DNA of 64,000 nucleotides from Mycogone perniciosa (Eukaryota > Ascomycota > Sordariomycetes > Hypocreales > Hypocreaceae): assembly GCA_025331125.1 (NCBI GenBank), contig JAOALB010000032.1:62001-126000 (forward strand), written 5' to 3'. The position numbers and the translations under genes are program-made. This document shows positions 12,196 through 23,900 of the stretch, piece after piece. The notes below the pieces were generated by a model. The model saw nothing but the letters and a program-made list of their open reading frames with translations. It ran no database searches and was not told the origin of the DNA. Positions within the stretch are counted from its first letter, which is position 1; each line of letters opens with the position of its first letter.

Positions 12196-13778
12196 AGCGT
12201 TCCGATGTTACAACCTTTTCCGCAGAGTCGGTTGACAAGCATATCCCCGATGTCTTGGTGAACAAGAAGGAAGAAGCTGGGGAATGAGACACAACGAATG
12301 ATATAAGTGAGGCGGTCCATGACCAAAGCTATGGAAACTTAGAAACAGTCACAGCGACGCAACTACAGATGGTATACATTCCACAGATGGCACAAACCAG
12401 GGGTCTCGGATACGTTTGTTGAGGAAGCACAGATGGATAGCCAGGCACGAAAGAGTCACCATCTGGCACGTGGAGAGAAACACATGTTCAAAAGACGATA
12501 TGTATGACTGTCACTCAAGTGTTTGTGTTTCTCCCGCGTAAATTCATCGTTAGGGCCTGGGGCATGCCGCCGTTTGGCGATGTCGGCCATGGTGCGTGGG
12601 ACAACGGCCCGCGTCCATGACATAAGTTGACATTCTATGCACGAGAGTTTGTATGTAGCAGTACAGAGTAGTCTGTGATAGCGTCGCCGGTTGGTAGCAT
12701 TTCGCCCGTCTTAGACGAACTGTAGAGCAGTTGTGGTGCATCAGAGAAACCAAAGATGAGAAGCACCAATTCTTGAACAGACAGATTCATACCTTCGATC
12801 GATCGCCGAACATGAACACTGTTAATACATTACAACAGGGATAATTATAATGACTAAAACTAGACGACAAGAACAGACTAGATGGTCTCAGAATCCGTGA
12901 CAAGAGGAAGAATTATGGTTGGTTCCCATACAAGCGCGTGGCGCAGGAGAAATCCGCCAACACACCACAGAGCGGCGAATAGAAACAAGTAAAAACAAGT
13001 GTCAGACGGACGGGTGAAACGTCGCACATTGCACGTTGCATGCGGAGATGCTTAACTGACAGTTTGTTGGTTGACAGAGTGAGAATGATAAGATGGAGCA
13101 ACAACTTGTGGCACTGAGGGGAAGCTGAAACCACGGAATCACGTTCTCACGGCCCGCAATTGCGTCAAGATTTGTATCAAGTTCCCGGAGGCCATGAATT
13201 TGTATTTTCTCTGCAACTACTACACAATGACCCCCTGCCGCTTTTGTGTTTGGAAGATCAACGATCGTATGAGTAAACAAATCCTTGCCCAAACGGGAAT
13301 TATGATGCCTTACATCTATCTAAGCGACCTTCTGCGTATAAGCACGGAGAATTCCTGTGGACCAACATGGCACAAGTCAAAAAGAATAATAGACAAACGC
13401 GAGTAAGTGGACTTTTTAATTCTCCTCTAGAATGTCCATACCTAACCCCAGGCGCCTCCATCGCGCCATAAGAGCGTTCCCTGCCCTTTTCCTCTCTAGA
13501 TGCAACCATTTCTGTCATGCTATCTACATAAATCGGATCGCAGCAGGATCCTTGGAAGGGGGGTACCCAATAATCCAGCCCTAGAAAGCACAATCGTACA
13601 TTGCGAAACGCCAAGATGCACGGCTGAATACAAGAAGTCTTGATGTCGAAACCCCCCCAAACAAACAAACAAACAAACAAACAAACAAAAACATGCATGA
13701 TAAACAAAAGACCGTGTGGCGATGATATGTCGTAAAACTATGGATCAAGAAAATAAGAGACACACGTTGTGTCTTGAA
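12196..13778. other. Intergenic, between two minus-strand genes
   Basis: About 1.6 kb holding the seven-helix gene promoter and the 3' end of the phosphoglycerol-transferase-like gene. Several open frames of 60-135 codons (for example minus 13300-13707) lack protein character. A tetranucleotide tract lies at 13659-13690. Confidence 0.55.
13659..13690. repeat. (CAAA)n microsatellite
   Basis: About eight consecutive CAAA units immediately downstream of the stop codon of the minus-strand gene at 13779. Preceded by a C-run. A similar tract occurs at 62741-62769. Confidence 0.9.
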
Positions 13779-16355
13779 TTAGTGTGGCTCAAACCGCCAA
13801 CGTTTGCTGTTCTCTTCAACCCACCATCGCGTCATGAAGGAGCCTTCTTCGGCCCACTTGGCAGCGTCAAGACCGCGCTCTTTCTCGACCTTGCGTAAGA
13901 AGGCATGGAAGCCAAAGGCTACAACGGCACGCTCCTCATGAGGATCATCAGTCAGGTCCGTGAATCGCCACTCGGTGTTCTCGATAATAGGCGCTGTCAG
14001 TCGCCAGTTGGGTCGACGAGTATCACGAACACCGAGCGTGGCGCGCCCGGGATTCATGATTGTGAACTGCCAGTTGGCCTGGCCAGTCTTCTTGTTGAAG
14101 TTAATCAAGGGTCGCAAAAGAGACTGGCCCTCGTAGTTGTGAGCCAAGTCCTGCGCCGCCTTGATCTGAGACTTGGACAACGAGCCAGTTTCCAGGAGCA
14201 AGTCGAGAATAGTCGGCAGGATCTGGGAGGATATAACTGCGTCGTTCACATCGATCGCCGGCAGCTTGGGGTGTGAAATGACCAGGGGGACATGGAAGTT
14301 TCCGACGTTGGGGTTATAGTAGGGTGTAATTCCGTTATTTTCAGGAATTGACAGCCCGTGGTCACCAACAAGGACAAGCAGAGTTTCATCTGCAACGCCC
14401 TCCTCTTCCAAAATGTCCAAGACTTTCTTCAGCCACTTGTCAACGTAGCCAACGGTGTTGAGGTATTTCGACATATCCTCCAGCTTACCCTTCTCCGCCA
14501 CAGGAACATACTCTGTATCCTCTGGCAGTCCAAACGGATGATGAGTTGTACTCGTTAGGTGGGTCAAAAAGACTCGCTCATTGTTCTGTTTAGCCGACTT
14601 GAAGGCATCGTGAATATAATCCTCAAGGGCAATCTCGGGCATGCCATAGTAGTTAATGTCCTTCAAATCAACAACACCGAACTTGGCCTTGTCACTCTTT
14701 AGATATTCCTTCGTAATGGTTCTGTTTTCAGTGAACCCCAAAACAGGCATCAACTTGTCTTGCTTATCGAATTCGTTGGTGACAGACATCATAAATGAAG
14801 ACTTCCACTCTTGCGAAGTGAAATCATCAGCAGGTTTGTCCTTGCCTTCATCACGGTTATAGTTGAAAGCCTCAAAAATGTTTGGCAGACAGGGCTGGTA
14901 GATATGGTGCTGGTACTCGACGTTGAAATCGGCGACAAGAGGAGACAGGCCGCAGAGAGTACCCGCAAGACTCTTCAGTGTATAGGTCGCTGTGGTGTGA
15001 ACGTTGTTCGCGTTGATACCACCACGGCGCTTCTTCTCCTTATGCTCAAATCCATCATCATAATCGCCAGTAATGAAGTTGGTGGTACTGCTGATCGTGG
15101 CCAGCTTCTCCTGCGCCGCCTGCGGGATGGTCTTGTTTTCAAAGGTTTCGGCCAACTTCTTCCAGATGTATCCATCCTTCTTGAAAGGGAAAACATCCTT
15201 TCGGGTACTTTCGAGCTTGATGAGCATAACATGGCGGATTTTGACATCTGCGAGTTTGCCACGAAGCGCAGGGAGAAGGTCTTCTTCAAGGTTGGATATT
15301 CTCAAGGGGTCTTCAGCTGCGCAATAATGTTTCTTGCCCTCATACCAATCCTCAAAGCCTTGGAGAGTGGTATCCTTGGGCAACCAGTCGAACTGGGGCG
15401 GCTCGTGAAGAGCGGTACGGCCATCCCAGGTGTGGTCGATGCTGCTACCATGGAGAGGAATGAGATTAGCCAGAGTCGGCGACGAGCGTGCGAAGTCCAC
15501 GAAAGGCAGCAACGGCAGAGTCCATGACATGAAGGTCAGAGAGCTATCACTGGGTCGAGCGATGGATAATACAACTTGAGTAAGCATGCCCAAGCCAACA
15601 AGCGCATAGAGACCCACAAGCCATTTTGAAACACGGGCAGGCTCTGATGTGACGCTGGAAGAGCTCCAATCGTCGTCCTCCTTAACCATGAGTTCTGAGG
15701 CGTTTTCGACATCCTGAGGAACATGGGTGTACTTGACACGCCGACGGATGGGAAGTCTGTTCAGTATAAAGAGGAAGGGTGACTTGAGAATATCCAGGGC
15801 GAAGCCTGTGAGGATATAGATAGCATCTTGTATGATCCAACTGACGACAAACACAGTGACCAGCACCAGCGAGCATGTCACCAGTCCCGTTAACAACAAC
15901 TTCCATGACGATGAGTCCCCAGCCAAGCCAATGTTACGCCAGTGCAGTTCGGAGCCGGCGACAATAAAGAAGGAGATGCTGATGGCCGCGAGGGTCAAAA
16001 CAAACAAGACGATAAACGAGGAGAGGGTCATAAGTATCGTGCGTAGCCAGCGCACCGAAAAGACTTGTGTATCGATCATCAGGCGTATTAATAACAGGAT
16101 GGCGGTGTCTTGGGCGAAGAAGGAGAGACCCCAACTGAAGACATCGCCGGCCGAAAGGGCATTGAGATGGGCGTATATGTGAATCAGTTTGGCGCTGATG
16201 ACGGCAACGCTCCCGATGGCGAAGAGAAATCGTCGGTTGGCGAAGCGAGAAGCAAACGCGGACAGTATTCGAAGACAGGGCGTGGTAATCCGAGATAGAG
16301 CCGGGCCGATCGAACGGAGATGGCTCCGGCTGGAGTTGGACCGCCGAGAAGCCAT
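13779..16355 (-). CDS. Polytopic membrane phosphoglycerol-transferase/sulfatase-like enzyme
   Basis: Single exon of 858 aa from the ATG at 16355. An open extension to 16703 exists but is basic and Ser-rich with no membrane character, so the internal ATG is preferred. The N terminus has about five to six hydrophobic helices within residues 30-300, with one more near residue 300 (WLVGLYALVGLGMLTQVVL). The rest is an alkaline-phosphatase-superfamily catalytic domain. The metal-ligand strand is VMLIKLESTRKD near residue 380. The likely nucleophile region is HTTATYTLKSLAGTLCG near 453-469, and the metal site is LVLVGDHGLS near 660. There is no sulfatase Cys-x-Pro-x-Arg signature. The nucleophile region resembles bacterial OpgB/LtaS phosphoglycerol transferases more than sulfatases. 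Substrate in fungi is unknown; the catalytic domain would face the lumen or exterior. The family assignment is secure, the reaction is not. Confidence 0.85.
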   Translation of the reverse strand: MASRRSNSSRSHLRSIGPALSRITTPCLRILSAFASRFANRRFLFAIGSVAVISAKLIHIYAHLNALSAGDVFSWGLSFFAQDTAILLLIRLMIDTQVFSVRWLRTILMTLSSFIVLFVLTLAAISISFFIVAGSELHWRNIGLAGDSSSWKLLLTGLVTCSLVLVTVFVVSWIIQDAIYILTGFALDILKSPFLFILNRLPIRRRVKYTHVPQDVENASELMVKEDDDWSSSSVTSEPARVSKWLVGLYALVGLGMLTQVVLSIARPSDSSLTFMSWTLPLLPFVDFARSSPTLANLIPLHGSSIDHTWDGRTALHEPPQFDWLPKDTTLQGFEDWYEGKKHYCAAEDPLRISNLEEDLLPALRGKLADVKIRHVMLIKLESTRKDVFPFKKDGYIWKKLAETFENKTIPQAAQEKLATISSTTNFITGDYDDGFEHKEKKRRGGINANNVHTTATYTLKSLAGTLCGLSPLVADFNVEYQHHIYQPCLPNIFEAFNYNRDEGKDKPADDFTSQEWKSSFMMSVTNEFDKQDKLMPVLGFTENRTITKEYLKSDKAKFGVVDLKDINYYGMPEIALEDYIHDAFKSAKQNNERVFLTHLTSTTHHPFGLPEDTEYVPVAEKGKLEDMSKYLNTVGYVDKWLKKVLDILEEEGVADETLLVLVGDHGLSIPENNGITPYYNPNVGNFHVPLVISHPKLPAIDVNDAVISSQILPTILDLLLETGSLSKSQIKAAQDLAHNYEGQSLLRPLINFNKKTGQANWQFTIMNPGRATLGVRDTRRPNWRLTAPIIENTEWRFTDLTDDPHEERAVVAFGFHAFLRKVEKERGLDAAKWAEEGSFMTRWWVEENSKRWRFEPH

Positions 16356-17156
16356 GATGGAAGAAGCGGCGCGTCGAGCCCAATACAAGCCGACAGAGAG
16401 AGAGCGAGTGTAAGAAGAGATAGAGAGCGAACGAGCGAAAGACCGGCGGACTAAAGACAGGTGATGCTTCTCATATCGACGCGCCGCTGTTGAAGCGGTT
16501 GACAGACGGCGAAAAGGAAAGGAGGAGAGAGCACGCGGCGAGGGCAATTGGAGGAGAGAGCCAAGCCGTGCAGAAACGAAACAGAAGTAGAGATCTGGAG
16601 AAGTCTGGAGTAATGAGCTGGAGGAGGAGAGATGTGCAAAAGCCAAGTCGGGCGTCTCCGAGGAAAAGTTCTGCTGATGCGGCTGCTGAACCAACAGCCA
16701 CACAAGGCCCAGACTGCCTTCTCACAGCAAAAAAACAGTGTCGCGTGCCTTTGATACCGACTAGGCAGTAGCAAGAAACAACGAAATAGCCCCCCCACAT
16801 TAGCGGACAAGCCACCCCCCCAGATAGCTTTGCCGAGATTCGCCCTCCTCCAGCCTTGCAAGCTCGCACTGTGTCCAATACTATACCCAGCTTGGCTGCA
16901 CAGCCCTACCAGAACGGATGACGGGTTAAAATCATTTATGATTTGCCTCCGTTTCCGACGAATACCAGCAAGCCATGACATAACATGTACGAAAGAGGTG
17001 GTACTAATATTATCTACTCTCAGGAACAGAGCCTGATTACTACCAACACGTGTGCACTTACAGAGAGAGTGCTGAAAAGTATGCATTGCATCGTTCCGGA
17101 TATGCCTTCAACCTACCCGTCGGGTAGTATAATGCCCCGAGTCCACGCACTGGACA

Positions 17157-17267
17157 AGTATACGGAGTATATGAAGTACTAGTACGGAGTACTATGTAGT
17201 AGCAGTAGTAGTTTTATATTACTACGAGTACTTTGTATGTACTAGTACTTTGTACTCCGTACGGAGT
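17157..17267. repeat. Cluster of TACGGAGTA/TACTCCGTA words
   Basis: Within 110 bp there are two TACGGAGTA copies and one TACTCCGTA overlapping CGGAGT on the other strand, interspersed with AGTACT and GTACTAGTAC words. The arms can pair, so the stretch could form hairpins as DNA or RNA. Entirely intergenic. Confidence 0.8.
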
Positions 17268-18135
17268 TCGGGGTTCAAATTACGGGGCGTGGTCCATGTT
17301 TACATAATCGCCCAGCAACACAGTGCGGTGGCTCTTTTATCCCCGAGTGTTACTATGTCAGCCGAAAACAAAGGGGTTAGGCTGCACATGCCGGTTTTCC
17401 TGGTTCTCATAGTCGAATCGTCAGAGCCGCTTGGCCTAAACTTTTTGTAGTTAGTATTTGTATTAGTGATAGGAGTACTCCGTACGGAGCACTTTGCACC
17501 CCAGACATGAGTTTCACTGTTGATTCCACAACACTTATAATAGGCAGTGGACCCCCTTTCTCTAGCGACACAATAACGTACCCGTATACTACCTACAGTG
17601 CAATATGAATCGCGAATGTTCTGAGGGTTTTTTTCATGATCGTAGGATTAATTCTCACAAGGAAATTTTTGCCATAAGATTCTCACCGGACCAAGTACTA
17701 CTGTACATAGTATGAATTGAATGACATACTTCGTACCTGTCGTACATATACGAGACCAGGGACATACGAGCAGAGTGGTCAATATTATTAAACTATTATT
17801 AAACCGGCATGTCGGACGACCTATGTAGTAATACCCATAGTATTTAGTTTCTTAGCACGAATTATGGAGTACGGAGTAGTTCTTACAGGTTTATTCTCTC
17901 CTAAGCACGCCTTACAGTGTCCTTTTGCCTGGCACGGACACTGTCTGGAAAAGCTTGACTCGGAGTTAAGATTGCTGTCACTGGATAGTACTCCGTAGTA
18001 GTTCTAATTCGACAAAGGAGGAAACTAAACATCATTAGTGTAGTGTTTCCAACGTTTCTTACTGTGCTGACAAAGAAGGACGAGGGGTGATTTCCACGTC
18101 CAACTCCCGGTTTGATTCGAAGTAACTATCTATAT

Positions 18136-18300
18136 AGTACTCCGTACTACTACTACGTACTATATTGCGAATTAATACTATTCGTCCGAAATTATTCCTG
18201 TAGAGTACGCGTATTAGGTTGCACACCTGAGACAATGCACTCAGACCATGGTTAGCACCACTTTTTCTGCAGACTCTGTACTCCGTACGGAGTACGAGTA
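18136..18300. repeat. Cluster of TACTCCGTAC words upstream of BNA7
   Basis: Holds GTACTCCGTACTACTACTAC near 18138 and a perfect inverted pair TACTCCGTACGGAGTA around 18279-18295, only about 70 bp before the kynurenine formamidase start codon. Further copies lie at about 17475-17490, 17869-17878 and 17988-17998 in the same gap. Confidence 0.8.
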
Positions 18301-18362
18301 GCCCATTCTCCCCGCTACATATCACCACTTCACATACGAAGTACATCCATACGCAAAACAAC

Positions 18363-19317
18363 ATGAATGCCGTCTCTGAAATACCGGGTCTCCATCATTC
18401 CTGTCATCAATATGGAGACCACAGCCTCCAAAGAGTCGGAGTATGGCAGAAGCAGCAGCAGAAAGGGGAAGACGATCAAGCGTCATCATCCGCATATTGG
18501 ATAGTGTGAGATATCCCCGCATTTCGACGCTTACTACAAAGTCCTGTGATGAGGCTCGGCCGATCGGCTTACAATAGCGTATGACAGCTTCATCCACGGA
18601 GGCGCCTGGCGAGATCCCCAGAAGACCCTGTACGATTTCGTCCCGTCCATTGAGCACATGCTCTCATCCCCTGAGTTTCCCATCTCAGCAGTCCGTGGCT
18701 TCATCAGTATCGACTACAGACTCTCCCCGCATCCAGACCTCCCCCAGGACCCTGCCTCCACTCCCGCCACGGAGCTGCGCATCGCCAAACACCCAGACCA
18801 TATCCAGGACGTCGAATCTGCGCTGGGCTTCCTTGACGCCGAGTACAAAATCGCAAACCAGTATGTGCTGGTGGGACACTCTGCCGGCGCCACATTGGCG
18901 CATCAGCACCTGATGCGCGCTGGTGTCCGCAGTCCGTCTGTGCCGCTCCCAGCTGCCATTATTGGCATCGCGGGCATTTATGACTTGGACGGCCTTTGCG
19001 CTAGATTCGAGGGGTATCGCGGCTTTATTGGCCATGCCTTCGGTGTAGACCAGTCATCCTGGAACGGGGCTTCGCCAGCGGCTTTCGACCAAAACTTCAA
19101 AACCCTTTGGCGCAATGATTCTCACCTCGTCATTCTGGCAGCGTCGCCTGAAGATACCCTCATCGACATGCCCGAGCTGGATTCCATGGCTGCCAAGTTG
19201 GTGAAGGACGGTGTTAATGTGACCATTATCAAAGACCTTACAGGCGACCACGACTCGATATGGGAAGATGGCTCACAAGTTGCGGACCTCGTCGCCAAAG
19301 CCGTGGCACAGTTGTAA
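18363..19317 (+). CDS. BNA7: Kynurenine formamidase (arylformamidase)
   Basis: Alpha/beta hydrolase that converts N-formylkynurenine to kynurenine and formate (EC 3.5.1.9) in tryptophan degradation and de novo NAD synthesis; cytosolic. Two exons, 18363-18505 and 18588-19317, with an 82-bp intron (GTGAGA..GACAG, phase 2) give 290 aa. Exon 1 carries the family segment SLQRVGVWQ and ends AYWIV. The junction restores the oxyanion motif FIHGGAWRDP (residues 49-58). Catalytic Ser146 sits in VGHSAGATLAH, and a late TGDHDSIWEDG supplies the histidine near residue 275. SIDYRLSPHPDLPQ is also typical of fungal Bna7. Convergent with an MFS transporter whose stop is only 166 bp away. Confidence 0.93.
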
Positions 19318-19483
19318 CAGAATTGAGCCCGAAGCAGTGACATCGAGTGATGGATGAACTATTACATTGAATTCATTATCGTCAGCGCCTATGTGCGCTC
19401 TTTTTGCAAGGCATTCCCGTATTATCCACAGTGTCATGTCTCACCTTCGCCGTGACGGCGATACTCACCCCTTTTTGTCTCTT

Positions 19484-20934
19484 TCAGATCTTGACCTTCA
19501 ACTTCCACCCAGTCATCGCAACACGAGACGCCGTAAATATCACTAATGCAGATGCCATGACGGTGCCACCCCATATCTGCGCCCAGAAATACTTCCCGCC
19601 AGAGCGGTCGATAATCGCTCCCGCCGTCGGCGACCCAGCTACCGATGCAAAGGAGCACATCGTCTCGACCATGCCAAACCGAGTGCCCATCTTCCGCGGA
19701 TCCTTGGTCAAGCTCGCCAAGGCCTCCACGAACATGCCCTGGTTGGCGCCGACCACCAAGCCGTAGATGGCGCTGAAGACATACATTCCCGTCCGTGTTG
19801 TGACGCCGATCCATGCATACAGCATGCAGCTGACGCCCAAGTTGGCGATGATGAAGATGTTAACAGGACCGCTGTACTTGTCTGCGATGTATCCTACGAT
19901 CGGACGGGCAGGAATGCCCAGCGCATTGACGATGAGAAGGAGGTTGATGGATTCGGTAGTCGAGAAGCCGATAATGTTGCGGGCGTAGCTGTTGATCTAA
20001 CAAAATGGTTAATGTGGTTCACTTCCTCATCCCCTTATTCCCCATGCACAACAAAAGGGGGTAAATGGGTACTAAGCTCACATACATAGAAAAAGACGTA
20101 ATAGATGGCATAAAAGTAGCCAAACGCCCCCATCACAAAGAGGAAATACGGCAACTCGCGGAAGGCCTCCCACTCGAACAACGGCCCCGTCTTGCGAGGC
20201 GGTAATCTTGGCTTCAGCAAAAGGTTGGCCGTCAAGGCCATCACGAACGCCACAAACGCCGCACATCTCACCGCCCATGGGAACCCAATCTTGGGAATGG
20301 GGTACTGGATCATAGACGGGAACGATACACTGCCAACCGATGTTCCCACCGCAGCGACAGCGAGCGCAAACGACCGGTTCTTCTTGAAATACGAGCTGAG
20401 CACTGAGACCGTGGGCATGAAAGCGATACCCAGCCCCAGCCCGGTGCATATCCCCTGCGCGAGGAAGATCTGCCAATACTCCGTGGCCAGGCTGGTCATG
20501 AAGGTGCCAAAGACGGCGAGGAATGTTCCCGCGGCGAGGGTCTCACGTGGGTATCCCGCGTCCGCAAGGCGGCCTGAGAAGGCGCATATGGCAAATGTGA
20601 GGAAGATCTGGACAGAGCCGATCCATGAGACTTGCGCGGAGGGCAGGTTGAGGGTTTGTGTGTAGTATAACTGGTAGACGCCGAAACTACCAGCGTAACC
20701 CCAAGTCAAGGCATTGACGAGGTGTGCGGCGAGGACTTGTAGCCAGGCCGTTAGGCCGCCCTCAGGTGGTGGTCCGACTCCGAAATACTCGTCATCGCCA
20801 GGATTGAAGGGCGTGGGTATGTCATTGGTGTTGTCGAGTGTGTTGGTGAGGATGCCAGCGTCTGAGGGGTGTTCTTTGATGCCTTCCTGAACAACCTGTT
20901 TCTCAACATCTTGTACAGATGTTGCTAGGGTCAT
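19484..20934 (-). CDS. MFS transporter, monocarboxylate-transporter-like (SLC16/MCT family)
   Basis: Twelve-helix membrane carrier. Two exons, 20934-20086 and 19996-19484, with an 89-bp intron (GTATGT..TTAG, phase 0) give 453 aa. An acidic N-terminal tail (about 75 aa) ends in the MCT-family block PPEGGLTAWLQVLAAHLVN. Next come FGVYQLYYTQ, SWIGSVQIFLTF and GRLADAGYPRE, matching the first half of fungal monocarboxylate permeases. Exon 2 has ARPIVGYIADKYSGP and GSPTAGAIIDRSGGKYFWAQIWGG, matching the last helices. The open frame extends upstream to 21072, but the ATG at 20934 gives the soluble tail expected of the family. The substrate cannot be read from the sequence. Its tail-to-tail position next to kynurenine formamidase could be coincidental. 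Confidence 0.88.
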
Positions 20935-23900
20935 GGTTACGAGAACCAGGTATGGATTATATATTAAAACCAAATTTGGAATACTATTATAGGCACGAAT
21001 CACCACAGCCTTGATATCCCAAGGCCAAGTCCATAAACAAATACATGAAAGAACAAATATATATACTGCCATACTTCCTATTACCAGATCAATAGACTCC
21101 TATCAACTAGTGAAGGAATCGATCCCAGTAAATCCAGTCCGTTTTTCGGGGCCCGATATCGCCAGCAAAATCACTAGGCCATGACAAACTGTTTTCCCAC
21201 CCTTTAAGCGTCGGTGGGTCCTCTTCTGAGCGTTGCGCTGAAGGAGTGTTTTGCAGGCACGAGATCAGAAGACATGTAATAAGGCGCGCCAGACATGTGT
21301 ACATACAAAGTACACACACGCCTTACGAGTGATTTGATGTGTCAGCGCTGTGTTATTCATCTTGGCGCGCTCGGTGTGGAACGGCAAGACAAGGTCAAGG
21401 GTTGTGCGATTCAATTCCGCCCCTCCGTGGAGTGGTTTCCGGCCGGGATCATGGGCTACCGGGTTGCCGGGGTGGATTGTCGGGCTGAGGTCCGGGAGTA
21501 TGTTATCAATTGAAAGTCAATTATATCTATGACGACCACTTCGTGTTTCGTACTCTTTACCTCATAACTTTTGTACAGATATTATAATTCCCAGTGATTT
21601 TTCTCTTCTTATACGGAGTACGGAGTAATACATTGTAGTATTTTATTAAATCCTGTTTGAAGTTAGTCTGTCTGTGACTCAAAAACTCGACACTAACCCG
21701 TCTAAACCAGGCTCATGTACTATTTAAATATCTCATGTGTTTCCCTCCCGAACTCAACTCTTGGATAACTCTCCCTACCTCCTCTATGGGAGGAAAGATG
21801 TGTGCGCATCTTCCTAGTTCCTGGTCCTGCATGTCTAGGTCGGCTCCTTCAGTTCAATGTCAATGACGGGTAGACCGATGATGGTTCTTACCTCGTAGTT
21901 TGCGTTGTTTTCTCAGCCACAATATATCCGGCTTAACAATAGACGGAAGGGCATTCTCCAAGCCCAATAGAATACTTGATGCTCAATATCAGAAGGCGCA
22001 TTATCTTGCTCATAGGGGGCCGAATTATCGGTCACGCAGGACATATAGGGTAACCCCGCTCCGAGTCCGGCTCCGATGTCCGGCCCCGTTAGACCCACTT
22101 TATAATCGGCGGTCCAGAACAATGCACCGATCGGAAGATAGACCGCACCAGCAATACAGTGGGGACACAAAAGGAAGTTCACGACACTGCCAGCCTGCAC
22201 TCCTTGTTTTACCCAGTGTCCACAAAGAAGCCGGAAGTGTTTCTTACGAGGAGGATGGATTTTTCGCGATGAAAATTAGACATAAAAATATCTCTAGCTG
22301 TTTCGCGCATATCTCTTATTCAGTGATACCTCTGCGTACGCCAACAGCGAATACTCACTCCCTGAGTCCATAGAATACACGCCGCGCACAACAAAATCTC
22401 AGTAACGATCTTCTCCCAAAGAATAAAACATCACAGACACAAAATTCCAGAAGCCACTGTGGATCATCAAGATTTTCCTCCTCCGATCCGACAAAAGAGC
22501 CAAGCGTCGTCTCACCGCTTATCTACTAGAACTGGGCTTGCACGTGCCCAACACAACCCTCCGTCCTCGCCACAACAAAACCTCCTAAGCCAGGTCTAGC
22601 CAACAATCCGCCAGCGAAGCCAAAAAAAAAATCTTCACACAACTCCTCTCCACCCCAACTCACCATCTTTCCATCGTAATTTTTTTCCCTCCTTAGTCTC
22701 CTTTTATCGCGCCAACGGTCCGACCCATCCGCCACAATGACCGGCGCCCGTTAGTAAAAATCATTGCAACTAATATACCCCTCCAATGCGCGGGGTAATT
22801 TGTCCCTCTGTCTCTCCCTATGACGTAGCCCAAAATTCATTTCCAGACGTTGAAAAATGACTAGAATATATCACGTGACGGCACAAACGAACCAATCGGC
22901 TCTTGAACCCCTGACCCCAACCCTTGTTCCGGCTTGTGCCGATCCGCTGTTCTAGCTTAAATAGGTCTAGCCCACCGAGCCAAGCTTAACGACAATGCAT
23001 GTTTAAACTAAGCGGGCTTGGTTTTTTATCTATTTTCTTGGGATTTGATCACAAGATAAGGTATCCCAGATTCGCGCTAAGCCAACCGTTGGGAAAAGAA
23101 TACAATTCTTTGTCGCAAAGCTAATATCGGGACGATAACGGCCTGAAAACGCTTGCGCACTAAGCTGGGCGCAGTCGTGGATGGCGTGTTTGTTGCTTTT
23201 TCTCGATGCGACCGAGTTCCGACTATTCTCGCGACTCCCGCGATGGGCGTTACTACTATTGAAGAGCCGGTCCTGACACTTGTCACCATCCCAGTTAGAG
23301 GCACACAACGACTACGTGTCAATACATATTTCGTATATTGGAAGCGTTATTGCGCCTTGCCACTATGCCATGTTCCCCTATCCCCGGAGAGAGCATCGCT
23401 CGAAAAAGCTCAAACGGGACACACAAAACAGCATCAAAATGCCCGACCACGAAACTGATGAAACCAGGCGCGACAGATAATGTGAAAATGTCAAAAAACA
23501 ACAACAACAATGAAAAGCACCACCCCAGCTATCCCTTGTCAACAAGACAATTGTATTCACACGCTCCACCAGCGTTCGCCCACCGTAACCCGACCAGCCA
23601 TCCGACTTACACAGGATGAAAAAGGAAAAAAAAAGACGCACAACCTCTCCTGTGTTCCGACCCATTTTGGCGAGACATTTTCCAAAGCTCGCTCCGACCA
23701 CCATTTTTAGTCTGTAACTTCGCCTTCCCTCTGTCAACAACATTTCCCTCCATCGTGTGACCACACAAGTTGAGCCAGAGCATGTGTGTCCTGTTGTCCT
23801 TTCTGCGCGGCTAAAGAATAACCAGGAAGGAAAAGAAAAACACTGAAACAGATAAAATGACAGCTGCTACACATCCCAACGCCGTTGAAGGAGTGTAATG

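Larger units (their letters stand above)
16356..18362. promoter_or_regulatory. 2-kb divergent promoter gap rich in TACGGAGTA repeats
   Basis: Separates the divergent starts of the membrane enzyme (-) and kynurenine formamidase (+). The first 700 bp, next to the membrane enzyme, is its presumptive 5' leader. The rest, from about 17157 to 18300, holds many TACGGAGTA/TACTCCGTA copies and is AT-rich. No gene can be supported; the open frames here are short. Confidence 0.5.

Noticed and set aside
14811..15527. 238-codon plus-strand frame
   Set aside because: Antisense to the membrane phosphoglycerol-transferase-like gene; no protein features.
16356..16703. N-terminal extension of the membrane enzyme to 16703
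   Set aside because: Open frame but Ser/Arg-rich with no similarity to the rest of the family; the ATG at 16355 gives a sensible start before the membrane helices.
17262..17285. B-box-like GGGGTTCAAATTACGG resembling a tRNA T-arm
   Set aside because: Flanking bases do not pair as a five-bp T stem and no acceptor or anticodon arm fits.
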